Counted from the stretch's first letter, positions 54,316-63,872 are shown. The stretch: DNA of 64,000 nt from Piscinibacter sp. HJYY11 (GCF_016735515.1 NZ_JAERQZ010000001.1:4080746-4144745); one strand, 5' to 3'. Notes: generated by a model not told the origin, from the sequence alone. Translations and numbers: made by a program.

Positions 54316-55719
54316 ATGTTTGGCTTGATCCGAAATGCGTCGTTCCGACTGAAGGTGGTTCTCGCGCCGCTGTGCGCGATCGCCTGTCTGCTGGCGGTGG
54401 GGTTCATCGGCTACACCGCCAACAACAGCCTGAGCGGCTCTCTGGTCGATCTGGGCGAGGTGCGCGTGCCGAAGATCGTGCGTGCGGCCGAGCTTGACCA
54501 GCAGTTGCGCTCGATCCACATCCTGGTGAACCAGAGCCTTGCCTGGGAAGGCGCGGGGTTCAAGGCAGCCCACATCGATGAGCTGGACCGCAGCATCCAG
54601 CAGCAGATGACGGCCTATGAGCAGCTGCTCAACCGCACGCGGCGCGACGAGCGGCTCGATCCGTTCGAGCGACAGACGCTGCAGACCATGGCCGGCGAGT
54701 TCGCCAAGTACCGCAAGAGCGCGACCGAGGCGCTCGAGATCAAGACGGGCATGCTGGGCAACGCCGTCTTCTACATGACGACGATGGAAGGCACGTTCAA
54801 GCGCCTCCACGCGGCGGTCGACGACCTCATCGAGCACGAGAGTTCGTTGTCCAGAGACGCGGTCGAGGAAGCACGGTCACTCGCGGCGCGCAACCTCCGG
54901 CACATCGTGGCCGCGCTCGCACTGGCGCTTGCTGCGGCGGTGGCCACGGCCTGGCTGATGGCGAGTGCCGTGCACGCCGACTTTCGCGAGAAGAACCAGG
55001 CCCTGGTGCAGGCCTACCGGGCCATCGAGGAAGCCAGCCTGACGGACCCGTTGACCGGCTTGCGCAACCGGCGCTTTCTCGAGCAGCAGCTCGATGCCGA
55101 CATCAGCCTGTGCCATCGCCGCTATCACGAATGGCTCAAGGCCCCGGAGGCGCCCCTGCCGCTGGATGCAGACATGGCCTTCTTCCTCGTGGACATCGAC
55201 CATTTCAAGTCGCTGAACGACACCTACGGGCATGCCGCGGGCGACAAGGTGCTGGCCGAGATGCGCGGGCGCCTGCAGGACATCTTCCGGGAGTCCGACT
55301 ACCTCGTCAGGTGGGGCGGCGAAGAGTTTCTCGTCGTCGCCCGGGAAACCAACCGGGCCGAAGCCGAGCGGCTGGCGGAGCGGATCCGGGTGTCGGTGGG
55401 TGGGCGGCCGTTCGAGCTCGCCCCGGGCGTGGCGGTCACGAAGACCTGCTCCGTCGGTTTCGCATGCCTGCCCTTCCTGCCTCGCGACCCCGAGGCGCTG
55501 AACTGGCTGAAGATCGTCGAGATCGCCGATCACGCCCTCTACATGGCGAAGCGCGACGGGCGCGACCGATGGTTCGGCCTGCTGGCCAACCCGAGCACCC
55601 GCTTCGAGGATGTGAACCAGTGGCTCCTGAGCGACCCCAAGGATGCCGCCATCAAGGCCGGCATGAGCATCGCCTGCCGGCCCGCCAGCGCGCGCGCCGT
55701 CGCAGAAGCAGTCGCGTAG
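54316..55719 (+). CDS. Diguanylate cyclase with 4HB-type periplasmic sensor
   Basis: Membrane GGDEF protein of 467 residues that would make cyclic di-GMP. Two helices (about 15-40 and 195-220) enclose a sensor with VNQSLAWEGAGFKAA and [10 protein letters not shown], nearly the same motifs as in the chemoreceptor at 47483. The catalytic motif is GGEEF at residues 334-338; the inhibitory site RxxD is R325-E-S-D328 five residues before it, so product feedback is expected. Metal-binding DIDHFKSLND lies near residue 295. It connects the cluster's ligand with biofilm or motility decisions. Confidence 0.93.
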   Translation: MFGLIRNASFRLKVVLAPLCAIACLLAVGFIGYTANNSLSGSLVDLGEVRVPKIVRAAELDQQLRSIHILVNQSLAWEGAGFKAAHIDELDRSIQQQMTAYEQLLNRTRRDERLDPFERQTLQTMAGEFAKYRKSATEALEIKTGMLGNAVFYMTTMEGTFKRLHAAVDDLIEHESSLSRDAVEEARSLAARNLRHIVAALALALAAAVATAWLMASAVHADFREKNQALVQAYRAIEEASLTDPLTGLRNRRFLEQQLDADISLCHRRYHEWLKAPEAPLPLDADMAFFLVDIDHFKSLNDTYGHAAGDKVLAEMRGRLQDIFRESDYLVRWGGEEFLVVARETNRAEAERLAERIRVSVGGRPFELAPGVAVTKTCSVGFACLPFLPRDPEALNWLKIVEIADHALYMAKRDGRDRWFGLLANPSTRFEDVNQWLLSDPKDAAIKAGMSIACRPASARAVAEAVA

Positions 55720-55868
55720 CACCGCCGTTCCCTCAAGGGAAAACCAGTACGCGTTGGTGCGACGGCGCTGAGCGTGATCGTGCAGATGGCGACGAGACGT
55801 CGTTCCAGCACAGTCACGGCCACAGATTCGCGGACTCCCTTGGAGCGAATCTCAACCAGGAGACTTCA

Positions 55869-56951
55869 ATGGAACGACGTGGGTTCATTCGTCATGCCGG
55901 CCTGGCCGGCGTGTTGGCTGCCGGTGCTGCGCCGGCGGTGGTTCATGCACAGGCCGTGGTGCGCTGGCGCCTGGCGTCCAGCTTCCCGAAGTCGCTCGAC
56001 ACGCTTTACGGAACGGCCGAGGTCTTCTCCAAGAAGGTGGCCGAGATGACGGGCGGCAAGTTCCTGATCTCGGTGCACGCGGCCGGCGAGTTGATGCCGG
56101 CCTTCGGAGTCGTCGACGGTGTGCAGAACGCCGCGGTCGAGATGGCGCACTCTGCGGGCTACTACCACTTCGGCAAGGACGAGACCTTTGCCCTGGGCGC
56201 CGCGATTCCCTTCGGCCTGAACTCCCGCCAGCAAAGCGCGTGGATGTACGAAGGCAACGGCACGAAGCTCATGCGCGAGTTCTATCGCAACTACAACATC
56301 GTCAACCTGCCCGGCGGCAACACGGGCGCGCAGATGGGCGGCTGGTTCCGCAAGGAGATCAAGTCGCTGGCCGACCTGAAGGGGCTGAAGATGCGGATCT
56401 CCGGTTTCGCCGGCCGCATCATCGAGCGGCATGGCGCCGTGCCGCAGAGCCTGCCGGGCGGTGACATCTACCCCGCCCTGGAAAAAGGCACCATCGACGC
56501 CGCCGAGTGGGTCGGCCCCTACGACGACCAGAAGCTCGGCTTCAACAAGGTGGCCCCGCACTACTACTACCCCGGGTGGTGGGAGGGCGGCCTCCACTGC
56601 GACCTGTACATCAACTCGAAGGCCTACGACGGCCTGTCGTCCGAGTACAAGGCGGTCCTCGAGGCGGCATCGTCCCACGCACACGTGGACATGCAGGCCA
56701 AGTACGACGTCCGCAACCCGACGGCGTTGAAGCAGCTCGTCGGCGCCGGCACGAAGCTGAACCGCTTCCCGAAGGACCTGCTGGAAGCCTGCTTCAAGAG
56801 CTCGATGGAGTACTACTCCGAGCTGTCGAGCAAGAACCCGAACTGGCGCAAGGTCTACGAGGACTACGCCAAGTTCCGCTCCGACCAGGTGCTGTGGTTC
56901 CGCTTCGCCGAGGCGGGCTTCGACGACTTCATGCAAGCACAGAAGTTCTGA
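55869..56951 (+). CDS. TRAP binding protein, TakP-like (2-oxoacid/monocarboxylate)
   Basis: Periplasmic binding protein of 360 residues. The signal (MERRGFIRHAGLAGVLAAG) has a twin-arginine-like RRGFI motif, as in TakP proteins. The mature part shows VRWRLASSFPKSLDTLYGTAE, GNTGAQMGGWFRKEIKS, and GGDIYPALEKGTIDAAEWVGPYDD, the pattern of the TakP branch that binds pyruvate and other 2-oxoacids with a metal ion. ACCAGGAGACTTCA precedes the ATG. A terminator lies between this gene and dctQ, so the binding protein should be made in excess. Ligand identity is inferred from family. Confidence 0.92.
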   Translation: MERRGFIRHAGLAGVLAAGAAPAVVHAQAVVRWRLASSFPKSLDTLYGTAEVFSKKVAEMTGGKFLISVHAAGELMPAFGVVDGVQNAAVEMAHSAGYYHFGKDETFALGAAIPFGLNSRQQSAWMYEGNGTKLMREFYRNYNIVNLPGGNTGAQMGGWFRKEIKSLADLKGLKMRISGFAGRIIERHGAVPQSLPGGDIYPALEKGTIDAAEWVGPYDDQKLGFNKVAPHYYYPGWWEGGLHCDLYINSKAYDGLSSEYKAVLEAASSHAHVDMQAKYDVRNPTALKQLVGAGTKLNRFPKDLLEACFKSSMEYYSELSSKNPNWRKVYEDYAKFRSDQVLWFRFAEAGFDDFMQAQKF

Positions 56952-56972
56952 GCACCTCTTGCAGGGAGGGGG

Positions 56973-56999
56973 AAGGGCCTCGTTCGCGAGGCCCTTTTT
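56973..56999 (+). terminator. Intra-operon terminator with UUCG tetraloop
   Basis: AAGGGCCTCG-TTCG-CGAGGCCCTT followed by TTT makes a 10-base stem with a very stable UUCG loop. It starts 22 bases after the dctP stop and ends 37 bases before the dctQ start. It is well placed to lower expression of the two membrane subunits compared with the binding protein. Confidence 0.9.
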
Positions 57000-57035
57000 C
57001 CGCAAGGCCCGATATGAGCAGTCCGTGAGGTACCC

Positions 57036-57575
57036 GTGTCCGCATTCCTGAAACTGGCGCACCTGATCGATGCGCTCAATGACCGCTTCGCGAGCGTCGC
57101 CAAGTGGGCCGTCCTGGCCTCGTGCCTGATCAGCGCGGGCAACGCCGCTGTCCGCTATGGCTTCGACTACAGCTCGAACGCCTTCCTCGAAATCCAGTGG
57201 TACCTGTTTGCAGCCTGCGTGATGCTCGGCACGGCCCAGGTGCTGCGCGTCAACGAGCACGTGCGTGTGGATGTGATCTACGGCAAGTTGCCGTCGCGCG
57301 GGTGCGTGGGCATCGACCTGTTCGGCCTGATCTTCTTCCTGCTGCCGGTGATGGCGCTGCTGACCTACTTCTCGTTCCCGCTCTTCTGGAAGATGTTCCA
57401 GAGCGGCGAGATGTCGGGCAACGCCGGGGGCCTCGTCCGCTGGCCCGCGATGCTGATGCTGCCGCTGGGCTTTGCCATGGTGTTCCTGCAGGGCATCGCC
57501 GAGATCATCAAGCGCATCGGCTGGCTCGCGCACAAGTACGAGATGGACATGCACTACGAGAGGCCGCTGCAATGA
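57036..57575 (+). CDS. TRAP transporter small permease (DctQ)
   Basis: Small membrane subunit of 179 residues with four predicted helices, starting after HLIDALNDRFASVAKW and including the conserved EIQWYLFAACVMLGTA motif of the family. Start is GTG at 57036, with GTACCC rather than a good ribosome binding site upstream. It overlaps the DctM gene by 4 bases (ATGA), so both subunits are translated together. It works with the TakP-like binding protein upstream and the large subunit downstream. Confidence 0.92.
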   Translation: MSAFLKLAHLIDALNDRFASVAKWAVLASCLISAGNAAVRYGFDYSSNAFLEIQWYLFAACVMLGTAQVLRVNEHVRVDVIYGKLPSRGCVGIDLFGLIFFLLPVMALLTYFSFPLFWKMFQSGEMSGNAGGLVRWPAMLMLPLGFAMVFLQGIAEIIKRIGWLAHKYEMDMHYERPLQ

Positions 57576-59056
57576 GCATGGAGAATTTTGCCCCCGTGAT
57601 GTTCGCGGGGCTGATCGTCATCATGCTGATCGGCTTCCCGGTCGCGTTTTCGCTGTCGGCCCTCGGCCTGCTGTGCGGCTTCTACGCCATCTACATGGGT
57701 TGGTTTCCCGCCGCGTTCATGTCGGCGCTGCCGCTCAACGTGTTCGGCATCCTGTCCAACGAGCTGTTGCTGGCCATCCCGTTCTTCACGCTGATGGGCG
57801 CCATCCTCGAGAAGTGCGGCCTCGCCGAAGACATGCTCGACTCCATGGGCCAGCTCTTCGGCCCGGTGCGCGGCGGCCTCGGCTACTCGGTGATCATCGT
57901 CGGCTTCATCCTCGGCGCCATCACCGGCACGGTGGCCGGCCAGGTGATCGCGATGGCGATGATCTCGCTGCCAGTGATGATGCGCTACGGCTACAACATG
58001 CGCTATGCGACCGGCGTGCTGGCCGCGTCGGGCACCATCACCCAGCTCGTGCCGCCCTCGCTCGTGCTGGTGGTGCTGGCCGACCAGCTCGGTGCCTCGG
58101 TGGGCGACATGTACAAGGGCGCCTGGGGCCCGTCGATCCTGCAGGTGCTGCTCTTCGCGCTCTACACCTTCCTGCTGTCGCGCATCAAGCCGAGCCACGT
58201 GCCGGGCGTGCCCAAGGAGGCGCGCACGCTCTCCGGTTTCCAGCTGTGGGCCAAGTGCCTGCGCGGCATCATCCCCTCGGCCATCCTGATCTTCGCCGTG
58301 CTGGGCAGCATGGGTGGCCTGCCCGGCATCAACACCGCCATCTGCACGCCGACCGAGGCAGGCGCCATGGGCGCCGTGGGCGCGATGATCCTGGCGGCGA
58401 TCCACCGCCGGCTGACCTGGGACCTGATCAAGGGCGCCATGACCGGCACCATGCGCATCACCGCGATGGTGGTGTTCATCCTGATCGGCTCGCGCGTGTT
58501 CTCGCTGGTGTTCCAGGGCGTGGAAGGAGGCAAGTGGATCGAGCACCTGCTGTCCGACCTGCCCGGGGGCCAGATCGGCTTCCTGCTCGCGGTCAACGTC
58601 TTCATTTTCTTCCTGGCCTTCTTCCTCGACTTCTTCGAGATCGCCTTCATCATCCTGCCGCTGCTGGGCCCGGTGGCCGACAAGCTCGGCATCAACATGG
58701 TCTGGTTCGGCGTGCTGCTGTGCGTGAACATGCAGACGAGCTTCATGCACCCGCCCTTCGGCTTCGCGCTCTTCTACCTGCGCGGCATCTCCGACACGCT
58801 CTTCAAGAACGGCGCACTGCCGCGCAAGGTGCTGTCGAGCGACATCTACCTCGGCTCCATCCCGTGGGTGATCCTGCAGCTGCTGCTGGTGGTGATCGTG
58901 ATCTTCTTCCCGCAGACGGTGACGGTGTTCCTCGACAAGGAGCAGAAGGTCGACATCGACAAGGTGCAGATCGAGACCCCCGTCGATGCCGGCTATGGGA
59001 ACAACAACGACAACCTCGACGACCTCTTCAAGCGCGCGAACGAGCCAAGGAAGTAG
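57572..59056 (+). CDS. TRAP transporter large permease (DctM)
   Basis: Large membrane subunit of 494 residues that imports the substrate using a sodium gradient. It has the DctM features NELLLAIPFFTLMGAILEKCG, TGTVAGQVIAMAMISLPVM and TPTEAGAMGAVGAM, with 12-14 helices. It is longer than the usual 430 because of a central insert and a polar C-terminal tail (QKVDIDKVQIETPVDAGYG to the end). Such longer DctM proteins belong with TakP-type systems. A small unknown gene follows 9 bases later. Confidence 0.94.
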   Translation: MSMENFAPVMFAGLIVIMLIGFPVAFSLSALGLLCGFYAIYMGWFPAAFMSALPLNVFGILSNELLLAIPFFTLMGAILEKCGLAEDMLDSMGQLFGPVRGGLGYSVIIVGFILGAITGTVAGQVIAMAMISLPVMMRYGYNMRYATGVLAASGTITQLVPPSLVLVVLADQLGASVGDMYKGAWGPSILQVLLFALYTFLLSRIKPSHVPGVPKEARTLSGFQLWAKCLRGIIPSAILIFAVLGSMGGLPGINTAICTPTEAGAMGAVGAMILAAIHRRLTWDLIKGAMTGTMRITAMVVFILIGSRVFSLVFQGVEGGKWIEHLLSDLPGGQIGFLLAVNVFIFFLAFFLDFFEIAFIILPLLGPVADKLGINMVWFGVLLCVNMQTSFMHPPFGFALFYLRGISDTLFKNGALPRKVLSSDIYLGSIPWVILQLLLVVIVIFFPQTVTVFLDKEQKVDIDKVQIETPVDAGYGNNNDNLDDLFKRANEPRK

Positions 59057-59065
59057 GCCGCTGCC

Positions 59066-59482
59066 GTGTTGAAGACGACCGAGACTGATGTGCTCTGCCA
59101 TTCGCCTGAGGCGGCCGTTCGCAGCCTCCAGGCGGCGTACCGGCGTGGCGACCTCGAGGCGGCCGTCCGGTGCCAGGACTTTCGTTCGGAAGCGATCCTG
59201 AGGATGCGGCGACAGGCCATCTCCTTCGATGCCGAAGCCATCGAGCGCAAAGCCCGTTCGCTCGAGCTGTCCTTTCGGCAAGCCACGGTCGAGCGGTGGC
59301 CGGACTTCGAAGGCGTGACCTCGACGATCACCTCAGTCGAGCAGATCTTCGATGAGTTCTACATGGCCATCGAGACGGGCACGGTCGGGGCCTGCACCTA
59401 CGTGCGCACCCTCCACCTGTCGTGGATCGGAAACCGGTGGAGCGTGCTCGGTGCGATGCACCGGCCGTGCACTCATGGCTGA
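59066..59482 (+). CDS. Hypothetical protein at the end of the TRAP operon
   Basis: Unknown protein of 138 residues, without signal peptide or membrane helix. It may have an NTF2/SnoaL-like fold: an early helix (SPEAAVRSLQAAYRRGDLEAAVRCQDF), then mixed strands ending TYVRTLHLSWIGNRWSVLGAMHRP. The start GTG lies 9 bases after the dctM stop, so it is probably in the same transcript. The link to the transporter is only positional. A strong terminator follows about 200 bases later, and the gap between holds nothing else I can recognise. Confidence 0.65.
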   Translation: MLKTTETDVLCHSPEAAVRSLQAAYRRGDLEAAVRCQDFRSEAILRMRRQAISFDAEAIERKARSLELSFRQATVERWPDFEGVTSTITSVEQIFDEFYMAIETGTVGACTYVRTLHLSWIGNRWSVLGAMHRPCTHG

Positions 59483-59684
59483 GAGCTTGTCGAACCGCAC
59501 CAGCGCGTACTCGTTTCCCCGTGGGACGTGGTTCCACGCAGCAAGGCTCCGCGCTGACACGGTAGCTCCCGTGCCACCAGACCTGCACACTGCCGACGAG
59601 TCATGTGAAGCACTCAGATCCGTTTGACTTCCGGGTCTCCTGTCCTGCTGCTGGTGTGACCAGGCTGGCTGCCGGGATGGTTTG

Positions 59685-59712
59685 CGCGGGCTTTGAAGCC
59701 CGCGTTTTTTTT
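59685..59712 (+). terminator. Rho-independent terminator of the TRAP operon
   Basis: CGCGGGCTT-TG-AAGCCCGCG followed by eight T makes a 9-base stem and long U-run on the plus strand. It is the natural end of the TRAP transporter transcript and lies just before the convergent LpxR-type gene's end. Confidence 0.92.
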
Positions 59713-59728
59713 GGGGCGTCGCGCGGGC

Positions 59729-60778
59729 TCAGAACCGCCGGCTGGCGGTGATGCTGCCGAACATCGGTCTTGCCTCCTGCCCGCGAAACTCGCGCGTGCG
59801 CCAGTAGTGCGCCAGCGCCAGCTTCCAGCCGCGCACGGTGAGGCTGGTGCCCACGCCGAGGTCGGCGACCAGGGGGCGCTTGTCGACGCTGTGGCTGTCT
59901 TTCCAGGTGTTGCCGTCGAGCGTGATGTTCCAGGCGACGGCGCGCACGTCGACGCTTGCGAAGAAGTGGCCCTCCCAGTCGCCCGAGGGCAGGCGCAGCA
60001 CCGGTGCGGTGTTCTCGCCCGAGGGGCGCAGCGGGTCGCTGCCGAAGTCGTCGGGCAGGCCGCGGCCGAGTCGCCATTCGGCGCCCACGTTGGCGTGCGT
60101 GAGGTAGTTGCCCACGCTGCCGCCATAGTGGGTGATGAGGTCCCACGACCAGAAGCGGCTGCCCCAGAAGGGCTGCTGGCCATAGCGGCGCAGGCGCTCG
60201 TGCACGACCTGCAGCACCGGCTCGTCGCGCAACTGGTGGTCCCAGCCTTGCCAGTGCTTCACGCCGATCACGTTGTGGATGCCGTTCTGCACCTGCTGCC
60301 CGCGCGCCGACGGGCCGACCATGCCGATGCGGACCTGCGTGGTGCGCAGTCGCTCCTCCTGCCGGGCGTTGTAGCCCACGCCGAACAGCAGCGCCGCCGC
60401 ATAGGGCCGGTCGCGCGGCAGCAGGCTGGCGCTCTCGCCTTCGGAGGGCGTGTAGATCGCCTGCGTCAGGGTGAAGAGGAAATTGCGCTGCTCGTAGTCC
60501 TGGGGATGCAGGTCCTCGAGGAACCGGTGCACGCGCCGCAGGCCGTTCGGCACGCAATCGGCGTCATGGGCCCGCTCGAGGTTGGCCGACATCCAGCCGA
60601 ACTCGAAGCCGCTGGTGTAGCCGCGGTCCTGGCCGTCGAAGCCGAGGGCGTCGTTGTCGAGGCGCACGTTGAGGATGGGGCGGGCCCGCTCGCCGTTGGG
60701 CAGCTGGCAGGCCAGCGCGGGCAGGGTGGTGATGGACAGCAGCAGGGGGAGGGCGACGGCTCCGAAGTGGACGTGCAT
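59729..60778 (-). CDS. LpxR-type lipid A deacylase (DUF2219)
   Basis: Outer-membrane beta-barrel enzyme of 349 residues. A signal peptide (to PALA) precedes ILNVRLDNDALGFDGQDRGYTSGFEFGW, holding the Asn-Asp and Thr-Ser positions used by LpxR; the histidine-bearing segment is WDLITHYGGSVGNYLTHANVGAEWRLG, and the barrel ends in SITASRRF. LpxR removes the 3'-acyloxyacyl chain of lipid A in Salmonella and its relatives. Two lipid A acyltransferases lie elsewhere in the window. It follows the isochorismatase-like gene by 75 bases on the same strand. Confidence 0.85.
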   Translation of the reverse strand: MHVHFGAVALPLLLSITTLPALACQLPNGERARPILNVRLDNDALGFDGQDRGYTSGFEFGWMSANLERAHDADCVPNGLRRVHRFLEDLHPQDYEQRNFLFTLTQAIYTPSEGESASLLPRDRPYAAALLFGVGYNARQEERLRTTQVRIGMVGPSARGQQVQNGIHNVIGVKHWQGWDHQLRDEPVLQVVHERLRRYGQQPFWGSRFWSWDLITHYGGSVGNYLTHANVGAEWRLGRGLPDDFGSDPLRPSGENTAPVLRLPSGDWEGHFFASVDVRAVAWNITLDGNTWKDSHSVDKRPLVADLGVGTSLTVRGWKLALAHYWRTREFRGQEARPMFGSITASRRF

Positions 60779-60853
60779 GGGCGTGGTGGCGAGAGCGGTT
60801 CGAATGCGATCCACTCGGCAATCGCCATGCCGCGACACGCCTTCGTGTGGCGA

Positions 60854-61492
60854 TCAGGCCAGCCGGCGGCGCCGCGCGGCCACGCCCACGTCGGCCTTGA
60901 TCACGCGTGCCATGTAGTCGAGGGCGTCCCGCTTGAGCGTGGTCGACTCCGCCGCCGTGCAGTCGCCCGGCACCCAGAGCGCGTAGCCGCGCAGGTTGGC
61001 GTCCATCGCGCTGAGCTGCACGCAGATGTCGGTGGCCAGGCCGGCGATGACGAGCCGCCTGGCATGCATCTGCGTGAGCAGCAGGTCCAGCGGTGTGGCA
61101 AAGAAGGCCGAGTGCCGGGGCTTGAGAATCACCAGGTCGTCCGGCGACGGGGCCAGCAACTCCGCCGTCTCGGCGGCCACGCCGCCACGCTCGCGGCAAC
61201 TTTGCAGCACGTCGTGGAAGTCGGACCGCCACTGCCCGTAGTTGTCGTTCGCGTAGACGACCGCGTGGCCGGCGCGCGCCATCCGCGCCTTGAGCCGCGC
61301 CGTGGCCCGCGCGGCCGCGAGCGCATGTGGCGCCAGGCGACCCGCATGCGGGAAGTCGAACGGGTTGATCACGTCCACCAGCAACAGCACGGTCTCGCTC
61401 TTGGGCAAGGCACGCGCCTCGCCCATGCGCATGGGGGGCCGGCTCGGCGCGCTCACGCCGAGCCGGGCCTTGCTCTGCGCCGGTGCGCTCAT
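60854..61492 (-). CDS. Isochorismatase-family cysteine hydrolase
   Basis: Hydrolase of 212 residues with the D-K-C triad: D40 (LLLVDVINPFD), K124 (VILKPRHSAFF) and C157 (GLATDICVQLSA), which is the active site of nicotinamidase/isochorismatase-like enzymes that split amides or C-N bonds. The isochorismatase-specific cis-peptide segment is replaced. Substrate unknown. A GTC-rich upstream region and no clear neighbours in function; it lies between metE and the LpxR-type gene on the minus strand. Confidence 0.85.
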   Translation of the reverse strand: MSAPAQSKARLGVSAPSRPPMRMGEARALPKSETVLLLVDVINPFDFPHAGRLAPHALAAARATARLKARMARAGHAVVYANDNYGQWRSDFHDVLQSCRERGGVAAETAELLAPSPDDLVILKPRHSAFFATPLDLLLTQMHARRLVIAGLATDICVQLSAMDANLRGYALWVPGDCTAAESTTLKRDALDYMARVIKADVGVAARRRRLA

Positions 61493-61586
61493 GCTGTCTC
61501 CTGCGGCATGCCGAGCACTCTAGGCCGCGCGTCGCGGCTGCGGCATGAGGCAGCGGCCGCACTTGCTGTAGGACAGGCGGCCGTCG

Positions 61587-63872
61587 TCAGCCCGCGCGCA
61601 AGACCTTGGCGGCCGCCACCATGTTGGCCAGGGCCGGGATCACCTCGGCCCACTGCCGGGTCTTGAGCCCGCAGTCGGGATTGACCCACAAGCGCTCGGC
61701 CGGCACACGCTCGGCGGCCTTCTTCATCAGCTGCACGATGTGGTCTTGCGTGGGGATGTTGGGCGAGTGGATGTCGTAGACGCCGGGGCCGATCTCGTTG
61801 GGATACTTGAAGTGCTCGAAGGCATCGAGCAGCTCCATGTCGGATCGCGAGGTCTCGATGGTGATGACGTCAGCGTCCATGTCGGCGATCGACTGGATGA
61901 TGTCGTTGAACTCCGAATAGCACATGTGGGTGTGGATCTGCGTCTCGTCGGCCACGCCGTTGGCCGTGATGCGAAACGCTTGCACCGCCCAGTCGAGGTA
62001 GTGCTGCCATTGCGACTTGCGCAGCGGCAGGCCTTCGCGCAGCGCGGCCTCGTCGATCTGGATCACGCGCACGCCGGCACGCTCGAGGTCGAGCACCTCC
62101 TCGCGGATGGCCAGCGCGAGCTGCTGGCAGCTCACCGAACGCGGCTGGTCGTCGCGCACGAACGACCAGTTGAGGATCGTCACCGGGCCGGTGAGCATGC
62201 CCTTCATCGGCTTGTCGGTGAGTGACTGCGCGAAGCGCGTCCATTCCACCGTCATCGGCCGCGGCCGGCTGATGTCGCCGAAGAGGATGGGCGGCTTCAC
62301 GCAGCGCGAGCCATAGCTCTGCACCCAGCCGAACTGGCTGAAGGCGTAGCCCTCGAGCTGCTCGCCGAAGTATTCGACCATGTCGTTGCGCTCGGCTTCG
62401 CCGTGCACCAGCACGTCGAGGCCCAGCGCTTCCTGCTCGCGCACGCTGCGCTCGATCTCGGCGCGCATCGCGGCCTGGTAGCCGGCGTCGTCGAGCCGGC
62501 CGGCCTTGTGTTCGCTGCGGGCGTGGCGGATCTCGGCCGTCTGCGGGAAGGAGCCGATGGTGGTGGTGGGGTACGCCGGCAGCTTGAGCCGGGCCGCCTG
62601 TTGCTGCGCGCGCTGCGCATACGCGCTCTTGCGCTGGCCGAGGGTGGCGCTCAGCGTCGCCACCGCGTCTTTGACCGCGGGGTTGTGGACGCGTGGCGAC
62701 AGGCGCCGGGCCCTCGCCGCGGCCTGGTTGGCGGCCAGTTCGGCATCGACCGCGCCGCGGCCGTGTTTCAGCGCACGCGCCAGCACGTCGAGCTCGTCGA
62801 GCTTCTGCAGCGCGAAGGCGAGCCAGGACTTCACCTCGGCGTCGAGCTTCGTCTCGCTCGCCAGGTCCACCGGCACGTGCAGCAGCGAGCACGAGGGCGC
62901 GATCCACAGGCGGCTGCCCAGGCGCTGCGCCAGCGGCTCCAGCCAGTCGAGCACGGCGTTGAGGTCGGTCTTCCAGATGTTGCGGCCGTTGATGACGCCG
63001 AGCGACAGCACTTTCAGCGGCGAGATCAGGTTGAGCAGCGGCTTGATGTCGCTTCGCCCGTTGACCGCGTCGATGTGCAGGCCGGCCACCGGCAGGTTGG
63101 CGGCGAGGTGCTGGTTCTCGTCGAGCGTGCCGAAGTAGGTGGCCACGAGCAGCTTCACGCGGCTCGTCTTGAGGTGGTGGTAGGCGTGGTTGAAGGCGTG
63201 CTGCCAGTCGAGGCTGAGCTCGGTGACGAGGAGCGGCTCGTCGACCTGCACCCACTCCACGCCGTGCGCGGCCAGCGTCTCCAGCAGCTCGGCGTACACG
63301 GGCACCAGGCGGTCGAGCAGGGCAAGCTTGTCGGAGCCGTCCTTCGCCTTGCCGAGCGCGAGGTAGGTCACCGGGCCGACGATCACGGGCTTGGGCGTCA
63401 CGCCGAGCTCGCGCGCTTCGGCCAGTTGCGCGACGAGCCGCGAGGCATCGAGCGTGAACTGCGTGGACGCGCTGAACTCCGGCACGATGTAGTGGTAGTT
63501 GGTGTCGAACCACTTGGTCATCTCGCCGGCGGCCACGCCGCCGCAGCAGGCGGCGTGCTCCGCCCCCTGCGCCGAGCGGCCGCGCGCCACGCGGAAGTAG
63601 TTGTCGAGCGGGTCGCCGTGGAAGCCCCTCACCCGCTCGGGCAGGTTGCCCAGCGTGAAGCTCATGTCGAGCATCTGGTCGTAGAACGCGAAGTCGCCGA
63701 CGGGCACGAAGTCGAGCCGGCCCTGCTGCTTCCAGTGGCGACGGCGCAGCTGGGCGCCCAGTGCCTTCAGGTCATCGCGCGAGGACTCTCCCTTCCAGTA
63801 GGACTCGAGCGCGAACTTGAGCTCGCGCTGGGCGCCGATGCGGGGGAAACCGAGGTTGTGGGTGGTGGTCAT
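61587..63872 (-). CDS. metE: Cobalamin-independent methionine synthase
   Basis: Enzyme of 761 residues that transfers the methyl group from 5-methyl-THF-triglutamate to homocysteine without vitamin B12. The N-terminal half begins [23 protein letters not shown]; the C-terminal catalytic half has [13 protein letters not shown], zinc ligands in [13 protein letters not shown] and in NPDCGLKTR (His, two Cys, with a glutamate). It is divergent from metR, whose box lies in the gap. It takes methyl-THF from MetF and supplies methionine to MetK. Confidence 0.97.
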   Translation of the reverse strand: MTTTHNLGFPRIGAQRELKFALESYWKGESSRDDLKALGAQLRRRHWKQQGRLDFVPVGDFAFYDQMLDMSFTLGNLPERVRGFHGDPLDNYFRVARGRSAQGAEHAACCGGVAAGEMTKWFDTNYHYIVPEFSASTQFTLDASRLVAQLAEARELGVTPKPVIVGPVTYLALGKAKDGSDKLALLDRLVPVYAELLETLAAHGVEWVQVDEPLLVTELSLDWQHAFNHAYHHLKTSRVKLLVATYFGTLDENQHLAANLPVAGLHIDAVNGRSDIKPLLNLISPLKVLSLGVINGRNIWKTDLNAVLDWLEPLAQRLGSRLWIAPSCSLLHVPVDLASETKLDAEVKSWLAFALQKLDELDVLARALKHGRGAVDAELAANQAAARARRLSPRVHNPAVKDAVATLSATLGQRKSAYAQRAQQQAARLKLPAYPTTTIGSFPQTAEIRHARSEHKAGRLDDAGYQAAMRAEIERSVREQEALGLDVLVHGEAERNDMVEYFGEQLEGYAFSQFGWVQSYGSRCVKPPILFGDISRPRPMTVEWTRFAQSLTDKPMKGMLTGPVTILNWSFVRDDQPRSVSCQQLALAIREEVLDLERAGVRVIQIDEAALREGLPLRKSQWQHYLDWAVQAFRITANGVADETQIHTHMCYSEFNDIIQSIADMDADVITIETSRSDMELLDAFEHFKYPNEIGPGVYDIHSPNIPTQDHIVQLMKKAAERVPAERLWVNPDCGLKTRQWAEVIPALANMVAAAKVLRAG

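Noticed and set aside
46167..55755. The 12-base string AAAACCAGTACG occurs after the first response regulator and again before the TakP-like gene.
   Set aside because: In 64 kb many 12-base repeats arise by chance, and the flanking bases agree only weakly. It is not enough for a regulator site.
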